NCBI GenBank assembly: GCA_009761415.1
Contig: QUOL01000009.1
Coordinates: forward strand, 1,178,001-1,242,000
DNA length: 64,000 bases
Direction: 5' to 3'
Origin: Sarcomyxa edulis
Lineage: Eukaryota; Basidiomycota; Agaricomycetes; Agaricales; Mycenaceae
Shown here: positions 1 to 10,775 of the stretch, one piece after another
Numbering within the stretch: the stretch's first letter is position 1
How the letters are laid out: each line of letters opens with the position of its first letter
Position numbers and translations under genes: made by a program
The notes under the pieces: generated by a model
The model's database searches: none
Told to the model about the DNA's origin: nothing
The model's input: only the letters and a program-made list of their open reading frames with translations

Positions 1-894
1 GGACTTACACCCATGAGGTTCGTTCGACGTCATCATATCCCAGTTAGTTCAGCTTCTAGGAATGCTTACCTCTATCTTCAGGTCGTGACTTTATGGTACC
101 GCGCGCCAGAAGTACTTTTAGGCTCTCGTCATTACTCGACCGCTATCGACATGTGGTCCGTCGGATGTATTTTTGCTGAAATGGCCATGCAAGGCGCACC
201 TCTTTTCCCTGGTGACTCGGAAATCGATCAGATTTTTAAGATCTTCAGGTTCTTCATTCCCCTTCGCTCGCTACTTGCTTAGAGGGTCTAAACTAACATA
301 TCTGATAGAATTCTGGGAACCCCCAACGAAGATTCCTGGCCTGGTGTTAGTGGTCTACCCGATTACAAGGCCACTTTCCCTCATTGGTCCCGACAAGACC
401 TCTCTCGTATCGTACCGACACTTGATGAGGCTGGTCTTGATATGCTCAAGGTGCGTCTTTGAGCCATACTTATTGCCTTTCCTCTTGGTCGTGCATTTGC
501 TTGCCCTGTCGGCGTTATCTGGATTTTATCCTCTTGAACCTTAAGCCACTCATCTGTATATGGGTGCAACAACGCCGATCTGAACTTCGCCTTGGATGAT
601 CCGAGAATTGACAGCTGGAACGGGTGACAAAGTCATCGCGACGGGCCGTATTCATGATCCTCGTTCTCATTTGGTTCCGGACCATATCTTCTTAGCTCCA
701 TGGTCATCGATCCCGAAGCTTGCTGACTTCTTTTCTTGCCTTATTCTCCAGCGAACCTTGACATACGACACAGCCAAACGTATTTCGGGTGAGTGAGCCG
801 TAACTTGTTGTACTTACCTTGTACCCATCAACTCTCTCTTTCAACAGCGAAACGCGCTCTAGTCCATCCTTATTTCGCAGGCTATACGCCCTGA
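1..894 (+). CDS. cdk1: Cyclin-dependent kinase CDK1/Cdc28, C-terminal part (5' truncated by window)
   Basis: This is the C-terminal lobe of the master cell-cycle kinase. Exons are 1-17, 82-248, 309-450, 752-788 and 848-894. The first exon ends in the T-loop residues TYTHE, and the second opens with [14 protein letters not shown], the CDK activation segment and APE motif. It continues with [16 protein letters not shown], then [28 protein letters not shown] and the terminal [13 protein letters not shown] helix. The segment LDMLKRTLTYD aligns gap-free in length with human LDLLSKMLIYD across the 301-bp fourth intron, which supports that unusually long intron. The protein stops soon after HPYF, the usual end for the family. 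The N-lobe, PSTAIRE helix and HRD loop lie outside the window. Identification as CDK1 rather than another CDK rests on the APE region and C-terminus. Confidence 0.93.
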
Positions 895-2382
895 TAGCAT
901 TATGTATCCATCCTTGTCACACTGTTGTCGTCGCTTTCTCATCCATTCATCCATCCATATATGCGTTAATCCGTTCTGGCTTGCCACGGTCCGTTCTCCG
1001 TCTACATTGAATTACATACACATACATACGGCATAGTCTTATTCGCCGTTTCCTTTTCTTCCACCATTTCGTTTCTTCCGGCTACCGTCAAATTACTTGC
1101 ATCAATAGCTTCCGACTACAGTCCTTCCTCCCATCATCACTGTACTTCATCATCCACTTCTATCAAAATTTGTTTGACAGCTTGCGTGCGGGTCCGAAGG
1201 TCAACTGGAAGACGTGTTCAAATCCTAGATGGGTTCCGAACGGAACAAGCCCTTGTGTAACTCCTTCCCTACGCATTGGCACTGCAGCTGAGTTCATATC
1301 CTAGTGCTGTCATCTCTTCACGTTCCGTGTGTATATCCCAAAAAAAACATATAGGTACTCAAGCTCCGGTGCCTAAATATATGGGCGGTTTACCACCGAC
1401 TCCGGAGCGACACCTCTTTGTGTACCTCGCTGTAGTATGTATACTTACATTGATTTGTCGACAGAAAGTCCGGACTGAGCTCTTGATTTCATGGTTCATG
1501 CTCATGCTGATCGATGAGACTGAATCTTAGAGGAAATCACGTGTCGACATCATCCAAGTTCATCGTGCAACCATTTATAGGTAAGTATTCCTGTCTTCTC
1601 TTGGTCTTCTCCTCGTTTTTCCGCTAGTATCTTCCTGACTATTTTTGATGCGATAAAAATGCATGGATATAATTCAAAGGCTCCGGATCCTTGAAGACTG
1701 ACATCGGGCCTTCTCTCCGAGTCGAGTCACAACTCGAACTGGTTATCTTTCTTCGGTGACGGAATCTTGATAGTAGTTTCATGTATTCATGCGCTGATAA
1801 CTTCAATCGTCTTTGTAGTGATATCTCCGATAACGCCTTGTCAGGATGCCGGGACGTTGCAACTAAAATGAGCTAAAGCGCCTGAATCGTGGTCCTTCGA
1901 GTAGGTAGACCACCGCCTTCTTTCCTCGATCTCTGGATCGCTTCTGAGCATTTGTACGCAAACGCTTGACCGCAACAATCATCAAGTCCCCGGGCCCTAT
2001 GATTAGGTCTATTTATCACGAGGGATTCTCGGCGGACACTCGGAATGTGTATATAGCATACTCCCGTTGTGCACATTGCTTGCCTCGACATTTCACAGTG
2101 TGACTATGTTTTGGGTCATTTCGGACCTCGGTTTGCGGCCAGCTGTGCTGGATCTTGACCCATGCTGTCGTGGTAGGTCAGACGCATTACTCACGCACTG
2201 CTTTGATTACTTGGCTCGATGTTGCTGCCTCATGTATACCGCTGCGCAAAAATCTCACACCAATTCTGCTTCTATGGTGGGTCCTATAAGAGGGCTACAT
2301 CCCGAATCCGACTCCGACTCGTTCTCGTTCTCTATCTTGTTCCTTCACCGACCTGAAACAGCTGACCGCCAACTTTCATTCG
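895..2382. other. Intergenic, no gene recognised
   Basis: This holds the cdk1 3' flank with short pyrimidine-rich and ATCC-rich runs, followed by the upstream region of the first pseudokinase gene. Short open frames occur but none has family motifs or convincing paired splice sites. Confidence 0.5.
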
Positions 2383-3589
2383 ATGAACATGAATTTGAAG
2401 ACTTTGAACAATCAGGTATTCGGCCCTCTCACTCTTCGAGTATATGTTGAGCCTCTGATTGAATTTATTCACCAGCCTTATGACGTCCGATATTCTTCTC
2501 TGCCGAGCCTACCGTACAGCGATTTGTATGAAGCACAGATCACTATAAAACATGGATCAGCCATAGGACCTCCAGACGAATCGACGCTCAGGTTTGTTCT
2601 CAAGACAACTCGATGCACGAAGACACCTGTCAATAAGCAGGAGGACACAGTGAGTATCTTAGCGTTCAATGACCTCTCAATCGTCTATCAACTCGCCTTC
2701 TCGACGGCAGATTAAAGCAATTGCCCATCAATGGTCGAAACTGGACAATCCACGTATATGCTCATTTATGGGCCTCGGGGTCATGCCCGGTGGAAAACTA
2801 GCGCTGGCAGTGCCGTATCACATCGGCAGAAACATCATGATCTACGTCTCAAAAAACCCCAATGCAAACAAAACCAAGCTAGTCCGTACTCTCCTATACT
2901 GCCTTTTGATGCTACTACTGAAAACCTCTGTACAGCTCCAGGAGGCAGCCGAAGGTTTAAATTACTTACACGACGAGAACCTGGTTCACGGGAATATCAA
3001 ACCTGTGGGTGTCAAGCATAGTTTTAAGCTTTACGAATCTCTCTGATTCGCCGCTACAAAGACAAACATCTTGATCAACGAAAGAGGTGAGGCTTGCATC
3101 TCTGATGTGGCCTTCGGAAAATCTATGCTTCGGATGTCCTTGGAAGGTCGCTTCGACGTTCCACTCTGTCAGGGATGGCGATATAAACCTCGTGAAGAGT
3201 TAGCATATGTGGGTCCCGATTACTTCCAGCCTGAATTCTCTACAGATGTATATTGCTTGGGGAGTACTATGTATGAGGTAGGCGCTGCAACAGGTGGAAT
3301 TTATGATGCCTTGACCTCACTGCGACTTGGACTACCACAGGTATTACTCGGCGAACGACCCTATGGCGCGCATCGACGTGGGGTCCTCTCTATCATTGCG
3401 GATGGTCATATTACCCTTCCGAAACCCTCGATCATAGAGGAGGGACTATGGGCTATCATACGGAGCTGTTGGGCTCGAGAACCTGATGAGCGCCCGACTG
3501 CGGCTCAAGTCGTCTCTCTGGTTGCTCAAACAATGATGGGATCCGTCAGTCTTCTAACGAATTTGATTGTTCGGTCTGATCCTCACTAG
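2383..3589 (+). CDS. TKL-like pseudokinase, tandem copy 1 (303 aa)
   Basis: Six exons (2383-2415, 2476-2649, 2711-2881, 2936-3004, 3062-3277, 3341-3589) sum to 912 nt. The fold is that of a receptor-like/TKL fungal kinase: the beta3 lysine is in FVLKTTRC, the alphaE helix in GLNYLHDENLVHG, then NILINERGEACISD, STDVYCLGSTMYE and the C-lobe motif CWAREPDERPTAAQV. The catalytic loop reads HGN rather than HRD/HGD, so the base Asp is an Asn. DFG is replaced by DVA, APE by REE, and no glycine-rich loop is visible, so catalysis is unlikely and a scaffold or allosteric role is inferred. There is no signal peptide or membrane segment. The first intron could be retained in frame, so the N-terminus may be 20 residues longer. 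The downstream neighbour is a paralogue with the same exon plan. Confidence 0.8.
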
Positions 3590-4942
3590 TCCCCTGACAG
3601 ACTGCTACACTACCGATAACCGATTGAGTTCACAGAAAATAATGCCACGGACAGCAAGCTCTCCGCAGACTCAAGGCCACGAACTATACATCTAGCGCGC
3701 TCGGATAGTTTCCACCTCGACCTGGAATATCACCAGGAGAAACCCCCCCTGTCGATTGCTCTTTGCGTTTCTCTCTCTACCTATTCGACACTCTTCCTCG
3801 ATGCATGCATCCTCCTATCCCTATACGTAGTGTTGAGATCCATATCATAGAGCTAATTCGACGGCTGCTTGAGTGCTAATTTGGATCGAATAAGCGTCTG
3901 TACAGGAAAGCTCATAGTCTTGGACTGCGTCGACCAATCCCCGAGTCCATACTGCCCTTTCAGTCATCATGCATCAAATTCCAAAGCCACTACAGCTTTC
4001 ACGTATGCGCCAGCCACATCGGGCGCGCCGCAGCGCACGTGTCGGCAATTGTTTACTAATAGTTGTTCAATTCTACTTCCTTCCCACCTCACTCCGCTCC
4101 AAGTCGCACTTTCGGGGGAACTCTCTTTTATCGATGCCATCGATAAGAAAATCTCATAAAAGAGAAACTACTGCTCAAGTCTGCACCTTCTCGTCAAGAC
4201 CGACTTCAAATCAACTCCGAGCTTGATGTTTTCAAATGTGAAAAATGGCCTCAGATTATGTTCTAGTAACGGACTGCTTTTACGATATGAAAACGATCGC
4301 CTAGATTGCTCCTTCCAGTGTCCTCATCAATTGAAGTGTCCCAAATGATAGACATAATTTTTCCGTCTTGATCCTCCCAGAGATCGGAGGTTACTACGCT
4401 CTTCGTCCTATTGCTCTACCCTTGGTCCTGGTATCCCGACTTTGTCAGCGGATGATCTTATCTTGATTCGAGGAACCCATCCACCCTCCCCGGGACCTTT
4501 TCATCGCCATGCATCACTGCGCTCATGATTTCCTGCCCAGTTAGGCTCGGAGCGCAGGCCTTTTCACTGGATGAACGTTCTCTTGAATTGGGTGTTGGTT
4601 GCTTCCCGCTGCTTTACTACATCTAAATGTCTGGGAATACCCGATCCCTGGGACTTTGACCACCGATTAAGTCTCGTTGAGATCTTTCGTCTTCCCCACT
4701 CCGGGACCGTGCACAGCTGTGGCAGGCTGTGCATGATTCATAATTCTGTCGGGATCAGCTGGAACTTATATCGTATCCGGCCGGACGGGGGCCTCGTGGA
4801 GTCCGCACGACATGTCTTTATGTACCCTCATTACTATGTCAGGACAGCCAGTCTCATATACACACCATCCCTCCCTTTTATCTTAGCTCGTTCCACCGGT
4901 GGTTGAATCTTGTCTTTCTGGGTAGTCAGGCGGAACAAAACT
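3590..4942. other. Intergenic between tandem pseudokinases
   Basis: No exon-like sequence of either neighbour was found here. It contains the 3' flank of copy 1 and the promoter side of copy 2. Nothing else is supportable. Confidence 0.5.
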
Positions 4943-6065
4943 ATGTCCCTTCAGAACAAGGTGTCTGTTCTCTTACACACATATCAATTCTCTGATGCTA
5001 ATTTTCGATCAGCTTTGCGATGTTGAATCCTCAGATTTTGAAGTGGTACAATACAGCAACTTGTTTGTATCACATATTATTACAACAGATCGCGACAGCG
5101 AGTCGCGTATCAAAGTTGTACTGAAGACAACACGTTGCTCTTCGAGAACCTCTCTCCAGAGGCAGAAAGATCTGGTACGTGCTTCCACTTCCACTTGTCG
5201 TCTCGCATGCTAACATTATCTAATGAATCTCGTCGTAGCTCCAAGACATTGCCCATGACTGGGCGAGCTTTCGGAGTTGCCACATCATCCCATTTGTAGA
5301 ACTTGTGACGCTTCCGGACGGAAAGTCAGCGTTGGCCGTACCTTTCTACGCGGAAGGTAATATTATGGCCTACTTGAGCAGGAATGCTGGTTCAGATAGA
5401 GTCAAGCTGGTCAGCTCTCTACCGATCTTCGTTACTCTTAAGCCTCGGCTCAACATCTTTCCATATAGATTGACGAAGCAGCTAATGGTCTGCAGTACCT
5501 GCATGATGAAATGAACCTCGTTCACGGAAACATTAGACCCGTGAGTAAACATTATCTGGCCGTTTTAAACATTCTCAAAATGTGTTAAGCAAAATATCTT
5601 GATTAACAACAACGGTGAGGCCTGCATCTCCGATGTAGGCTTCAGCTTCGCAGTTCTCCAAATGAATCTTGAAACCGTTCCCTATGTATCAATCCCTGAT
5701 GGCTGGGAATACAAGCCGCTGGAGGAGCTGGCCCGTCACGAGGGTCAAGATTACTTCCAACCCCAATTCTCGACTGACGTATATTGCTGGGGGAGCACAA
5801 CATACGAGGTGAGTAGACGTTGTAGGTTGATTTGACTTGTGGATACTTCGCCTCAACCTAGATCTCTTAGGTGTTGTGCGGCAAGCGGCCTTTCAAAAGG
5901 AACGAAATGGTGTCTCGCCTCCTGGGCAGGAACCATGCTACCCTCCCGAAACCAGAGGTCGTTAATGACGAATTATGGGCCATCATCCGGAAATGTTGGG
6001 CTCCAGAACCTGTGGATCGCCCCACAATCTCTGAAGTCATCTCTTTCCTACGTCGTCCTTCTTGA
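4943..6065 (+). CDS. TKL-like pseudokinase, tandem copy 2 (278 aa)
   Basis: Six exons (4943-4960, 5013-5174, 5239-5409, 5469-5540, 5590-5808, 5871-6065) total 837 nt, with intron positions matching copy 1. The beta3 lysine is kept in VVLKTTRC. The catalytic loop is again HGN (in NLVHGNIRP), the DFG position is DVG in ACISDVGFS, and the APE position reads PLEE. STDVYCWGSTTYE and CWAPEPVDRPTISEV mark the C-lobe. The glycine-rich loop is not recognisable. The protein is slightly shorter than a full kinase domain, mostly at the N-lobe. It is a clear tandem duplicate of the upstream gene. The shared HGN in both copies says the change preceded the duplication or is under common constraint. The function is unknown. 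Confidence 0.8.
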
Positions 6066-6714
6066 TTTAAACCGCCTTGAAATCGTCAATCTTCTTTCAT
6101 AGATCTTGAATGTGATTCCTGTTTCTGACTACCACTAGACTTCCGTCCCAATGATGCGATTTATACACGAGCATCTCATCAAACGATCTCCTTCCAAGCT
6201 TACCAAGACTACGTTTTTTCAGTAACAACTTCGAAACCTGCTGCCACGCCGAGCTTGTCTGCAAGGCTGCAAGTCCACTCTCTCTGCCTCTCTATAATAC
6301 GCACCTCAATGTCTCCATACGTACCATCTCGGTTATCGAGCGCCGAGTATCAGGCGAAACACGTCCCGTCTAGAGTTTCGTGTTCCCTCATACTACTTAC
6401 TCAGATACTCCTTCCGATCAATACGTATCGTTCTTTTGTACACCCTGTACGCTGTGGTGACTATATTATTGATATAAATATAGAACCTTTCACTAACCCT
6501 CGCAAGATGAACCCCCCGAATCTTCATCAAGGACGATCCACGAGAGCGGGTACCTCGATAGAGAGAAATCCAAAAAGTTTGGGTATCAGAGTACAGCGAA
6601 AATTATACATAAGAAATACCTCGTTAACTGAGGGGTATATACGATCAGTATCAATGTCTACAGATCAAACGGTAAGTGTCCCAGTCCCTGACATGATAGC
6701 CATGCGTATTAGCA
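6066..6714. other. Convergent intergenic spacer
   Basis: This spacer lies between the 3' ends of the second pseudokinase gene and the LCHN gene on the opposite strand. A 169-codon open frame at 6255-6764 has no family motifs and overlaps the 3' end of the antisense gene. It is probably 3' UTR sequence. Confidence 0.45.
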
Positions 6715-8990
6715 TTAACCATAGCCAAAAATCATCGCAACCAAATCCCTCCATCCCCTCTTAACAACCACAGTCATTCCCTGAGCATACTCGTCAGCCA
6801 ACCACTCCAAGTATCTCGCATCGAGATTACTAAGAGGACCCAGATCGAATGAGATGATGTCCTTGGGAGTCAACAGGACAAGTTTTGGTTTAATCCCCGA
6901 GGTGCGGATGGGGCTGAGAGACGAAGGTGGAGGTAAGAATGATTCCAATGTTGAGAGCTGGAAGCACGTATGTGCGTGGAAAGTCTGGAGTAATGCGAGT
7001 GTCGTTAATAATTGGCCGTCTCGTCGTTCTTGTTCGTTGTCGTTCTGATCGTCCTCCTCCTCCTCCTCATCGTCTGGAGGTGCAAGTGAGGAGCTGACAG
7101 CAGACGCCGAAGAAGCCTGCCGACGTCCCTTACTGATACTACTCGCCCCGATCCCCGACGACGTAGCCGTAGCGGTAACAGTAGCCTTCCCACTCGACCA
7201 AGACATCGCACTTGCCCTCCTCATCCCCTTCGTAATGGTCCCAGCCACCGGTACCAAAGGCGTTGACGCCCCCACCCCTGCCGGCCCTCCCTCAATACCC
7301 AACCCCACATTCCTCACGAACCCAGTAATCGACAAATCATCGTCCCCATCCAGCCTGACACTCCCCCAACTCCCATGAGCGGTAGAATACGACGACGTCG
7401 AGTTCCCACGCCAGGAACCCATCCATAATCCTGCGCAAACGAGGCAGACGTCTTCATAGACTCTCCATGCGTCAGTCCAAGTGGTTATCAGTTTAGATTT
7501 GGCGTCGGGAGGGGTACCTGGACTAGGGCTACAGCAATCATGGTGGTGAGAGCCTGAGCCGTCAGAGTCTAGTTGAAGAAGACGGTCTAATTCATTCCAC
7601 TGGGGGAATCGGAAATGTCAGTCAGTAGTCGGTAGCAAGGAGAATGGTAAGGATAAAAGGATTAGCAAGTGCGTACAAGTTTTACATCACTCCACGCAAA
7701 CCGAATTACAGAAAGACGGTGCGTAGGACCGCGCGCAGGCGCAATTGGCTGTGGGTGGATAGGTCGTGAGGCGTAAAAAGTTGGTCGTGTAGCTTTATTC
7801 GGAGTGGAAGTCGTCAGGTCGATTATAAGGTCGTAGCAGGATGGTTTCTCGAGGAAGATGGCATCCGTAGTACCTAAAATAACGGTTCAGATTCGTGCAT
7901 ATGAACCATTAGGAGAGTGGCAACGTACACGCTATCCAGCCTCTTCCTGTTTTACCCTCCGCTTGCATTCGGTCGAAATCTGTGAGAGTGACCATACCGA
8001 GAACAGCAATGCCTTCTCTTGATTTCCCTCTCAGTCTCCCGTGGGGTGGCTCATCGGCTTCGGAGGGATCGACTTGGTCTTCGTAACACATATCGGCTGC
8101 TACCTGGCAAAGGATGCAAGCGGCTTCTACCGGTGGGAGCGTATATATGAGAATACGCTGCCGTCCCAGAACATGCTTGTAAAGGGTTATAGATGACGGT
8201 CCGAGGATACGCAGAAGATGTGGAAGATGAAGCGTCGGATTTCGATCTCGAGAATCTGTTTCCAGCTGAGGCCCTGCGTGAGTAAACGGCGAGTCAATGA
8301 GTATCTGGGATACCCACCTGTTCAAATTCACGAATCCATCCGTTCCAATCACCCGCACCGCCAAGGTCAGCGTTCCTCACTGACCGCTCATTAAAGAAGA
8401 CTCTCGCGGGTTCCCAATCGCTCTCTGAAGGCTGTAAGATGCCTGAATTCTCCAATTTGGAGTAGATGCTGGTGACGAGGTCTTTAAGGGCAGAAGCGTG
8501 TCGCCATGGTCGCGGTCGGAGGGATTTGGCAAGTAAAATGCCCACGGATGACAGACGAAAGCCTCTATGGCCATGCTCTGTGGTTTTGCGACGTCGGAAT
8601 ATGCAGACACCGTGGTGACCGTCTTTAGTGAAGTACCTAAAGTGGGATTAGATACGTTGGGCTGTTGCTAGCTATACGTGGTATCTTACACAGTGTCCTG
8701 TTCGACGAGATGTAAGCCGCTGGGAAGGGCGCTAAACTCGAGGTGCTCGAGGCTTAGATCTGTTCGGGCTGGAACAATAAGAGAAAGTCGCATAGCAAGA
8801 AGTGAATTCAACGCACCATCGCTCGCTTTAAGAAACCAGTCGATGACATTGCCTTGCGTCGGGTGGAATGAAGCGTGAAAGATAGCAACTATCCAAGTAT
8901 ACCAGCGGTTAGTAGGATCCAAGTACACTCCAAGTAAGTGCACTCACCTATATCCTGAGGGTATCTTGACTTCGAATCCAGCGAAGACAT
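6715..8990 (-). CDS. DENN-domain protein of the LCHN/DENND11 (yeast Anr2, DUF4484) family, 663 aa
   Basis: Six exons on the minus strand (8990-8948, 8888-8690, 8636-8314, 8273-7929, 7873-7677, 7599-6715) sum to 1992 nt. The N-terminus reads YPQDIVAIFHASFHPTQGN, the uDENN start of LCHN proteins. It is followed by HGHRGFRLSSVGILL, then LHLPHLLRILG, LYKHVLGRQRILIYTLPPVEA and WIACTTDAIFLEKPSCYDLI, all in the order of this family. The C-terminal exon adds a Ser/Thr/Gly-rich linker and an acidic run of Asp and Glu, then returns to conserved sequence. DENN proteins usually act as Rab-GTPase exchange factors in membrane traffic; for LCHN/Anr2 that role is presumed rather than shown. It starts head-to-head with prefoldin 5. 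Confidence 0.82.
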
Positions 8991-9103
8991 TGATACTCGT
9001 TGCTTGACCGTGAAATACCGTGAAAGCGTCGAAATCGCTGGTGGCCGTAACAGTCTAGAATCGTTCCAACAATAGACGTCAATAATTTCTCTTCTTGACT
9101 ATC
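8991..9103. promoter_or_regulatory. 113-bp divergent promoter between LCHN gene and prefoldin 5
   Basis: The two start codons face away from each other only 113 bp apart, so both genes must draw on this segment and probably have overlapping upstream elements. No clear TATA box is visible. Confidence 0.6.
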
Positions 9104-9764
9104 ATGTCCCAGCAAGTCAATGTGTCAGATCTGGATATAACTCAGCTATCTGATGTTCGCAGACAACTGGAGGAGGTGCGTACAATTTGTCAATAACGTT
9201 GTTCAAAATCTAATCGCGTTCTGTAGGAATTGAATCACCTCACGAACTCGTTTGCTCAGCTGAAACAGGCCCAGGCAAAGTTCAAAGCTTGTATCGAGAA
9301 TGTAGCAGAGATAAAACCACAGAATAAAGGTGCGTTGTTGTATTCATCTATCAGCTTCGCGTGTCTGACAATTTTCTTGCCAGATAAAACAATACTCGTC
9401 CCATTGACGAACTCTTTATACGTGCCTGGGAAGCTCTCTGACCCCGATCATGTTATCGTAGACGTTGGTACGGGATATTTCGTTCAGAAAGTGAGGTCGA
9501 ACTCTCTGGTATCCTGGCTTAGCCATCCTGATCCTCGTTTAGACACGAGCGCAAGCCCTGAAGCACTATTCCGCAAAAGTGGACTACATCGGAACAAATC
9601 TGGAGGCTCTGCAGACAACCATCACCAAAAAGCAAGAAAACATGAACTATCTAGGTTCTTCCTTTCGCTGTGACTTCTATGACCTATGCGATGCTGACAA
9701 TGTATCTCTAGTTTCAGTCATGCAGGCGAAACTACAGGAAACTCAGGCAGCGGCGAAAACCTAA
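9104..9764 (+). CDS. GIM5: Prefoldin subunit 5 (Gim5)
   Basis: Five exons (9104-9175, 9227-9329, 9384-9490, 9543-9654, 9712-9764) encode about 148 residues, the usual size of a prefoldin alpha subunit. The protein opens with an N-terminal coiled coil (VRRQLEEELNHLTNSFAQLK). The hairpin strands follow (LVPLTNSLYVPGKL, VIVDVGTGYFVQK), then a second coiled coil that begins AQALKHYSAKVDYIGTNLEA. This is the prefoldin-5 layout. The subunit is part of the heterohexameric cytosolic chaperone that hands unfolded actin and tubulin to the chaperonin CCT. It shares a very short divergent promoter with the LCHN gene, so the two may be co-expressed. Confidence 0.95.
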
Positions 9765-10673
9765 CTGTAACAGTAGCCTCACGAAATATACGATCTTGTA
9801 CAAATCCGTATCGTATCTTGAGGCCGCGTTTAGTCTCGAGGCTCGAGCTTGACGCACGGTGACTGGGATTCGGATTCTATCATTTTTCGGACATGCCCCG
9901 ACCATCTTTCCAGATTTCGAATGTATGAACAGCTTTGCTGCTAATAAATATCCTTAGCCATGTATTTCCAGGTGCATCTCACAACGTATGCCAGGTCTTT
10001 TGCTTGTAAAGCATAAAATCGGTATGGTGTAGCGGCTAACATCGCCGGCACTTCTTCCGATTTCCGACACGCGCTTTCAATCGGCTTCGTTATTCTACTG
10101 TGGCACCTTCAACAACGAATATGGCTACAAGCCATATATATGCGACCTGTATATCACTCTGGTAGCTTCCCGTCCGATCGGTCTATGAGGTTCCCCTCTA
10201 CGGTACAGGTTTCTATCAGTTGACGTCGGTGGAACTTGGGTGGCACTTACTTGAGTGGCACTGCTGTGTACGCAGCAATCATGAACTTCCAGGACACTCT
10301 GTCAATGTAAATCATGAGACTTTCTCGTCTGCAGGACTGTATCCTGTATCTGTAGACTGCGATGAATCTAATTCTATTGTTCTAGCACAAAGTGGTCTAC
10401 GCTTGCTGTCCGAAGCTCGAGATACTATTCTTGACTGAGATTCATAAGACACAGTACTCTTCGACCTTGAACATCCATGAGGCATTTAATGTACTCCGTC
10501 GACACGGTCACGCGTGCACAACTTCCGACATCCACAACACGCAAGATCCGCATTGTCCTCCATGCATATGTATAGTACTTATGATTGGCAATTCTGCCTT
10601 TCCTTCATCTTCGAACGCGATCGGTGTATATTGTGAACATAATAATATTGTAAACATAATAGTTATTGATATC
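9765..10673. other. Intergenic between prefoldin 5 and tRNA-Glu
   Basis: This contains the prefoldin 3' flank, one tRNA-Glu-like relic (annotated separately) and an AT-rich stretch just before the tRNA gene. No coding sequence is supported. Confidence 0.5.
10018..10055 (+). pseudogene. 5'-half relic of a tRNA-Glu-like gene
   Basis: The sequence GGTATGGTGTAGCGGCTAAC followed by ATCGCCGG closely matches the first 30 or so bases (acceptor strand and D-arm/A box) of the intact tRNA-Glu at 10674. The anticodon arm degenerates and no T-arm or B box follows. It is a truncated tRNA copy about 650 bp upstream of the intact gene. Confidence 0.6.
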
Positions 10674-10775
10674 TCCGGTATGGTGTAACGGTTAACATTG
10701 CCGCCTTTCAAGCGGCTTGTCTAACCATGAAACGTATGTGCGCGGCAGCTCGGGGTTCGATTCCCCGTACCGGAA
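10674..10775 (+). tRNA. tRNA-Glu(TTC): tRNA-Glu (anticodon TTC) with a 30-nt intron
   Basis: The acceptor strands TCCGGTA (10674-10680) and TACCGGA (10768-10774) pair perfectly, with discriminator A at 10775. The D-arm is GGTGTAACGGTTAAC, and the T-arm has CGGGG/CCCCG around TTCGATT, which also gives the B box. The anticodon stem GCCGC/GCGGC encloses loop CTTTCA plus C, with anticodon TTC at 10707-10709. The two halves are separated by a canonical-position intron after base 37, at about 10711-10740. Removing it leaves a 72-nt tRNA, the normal size. Confidence 0.9.

Noticed and set aside
596..796. 66-codon frame inside cdk1
   Set aside because: It lies within the fourth cdk1 intron; the flanking exons align to CDK1 without a gap, so no extra exon is needed.
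6255..6764. 169-codon frame at the pseudokinase 2 and LCHN boundary
   Set aside because: It overlaps the LCHN 3' coding end on the other strand and shows no recognisable domain.
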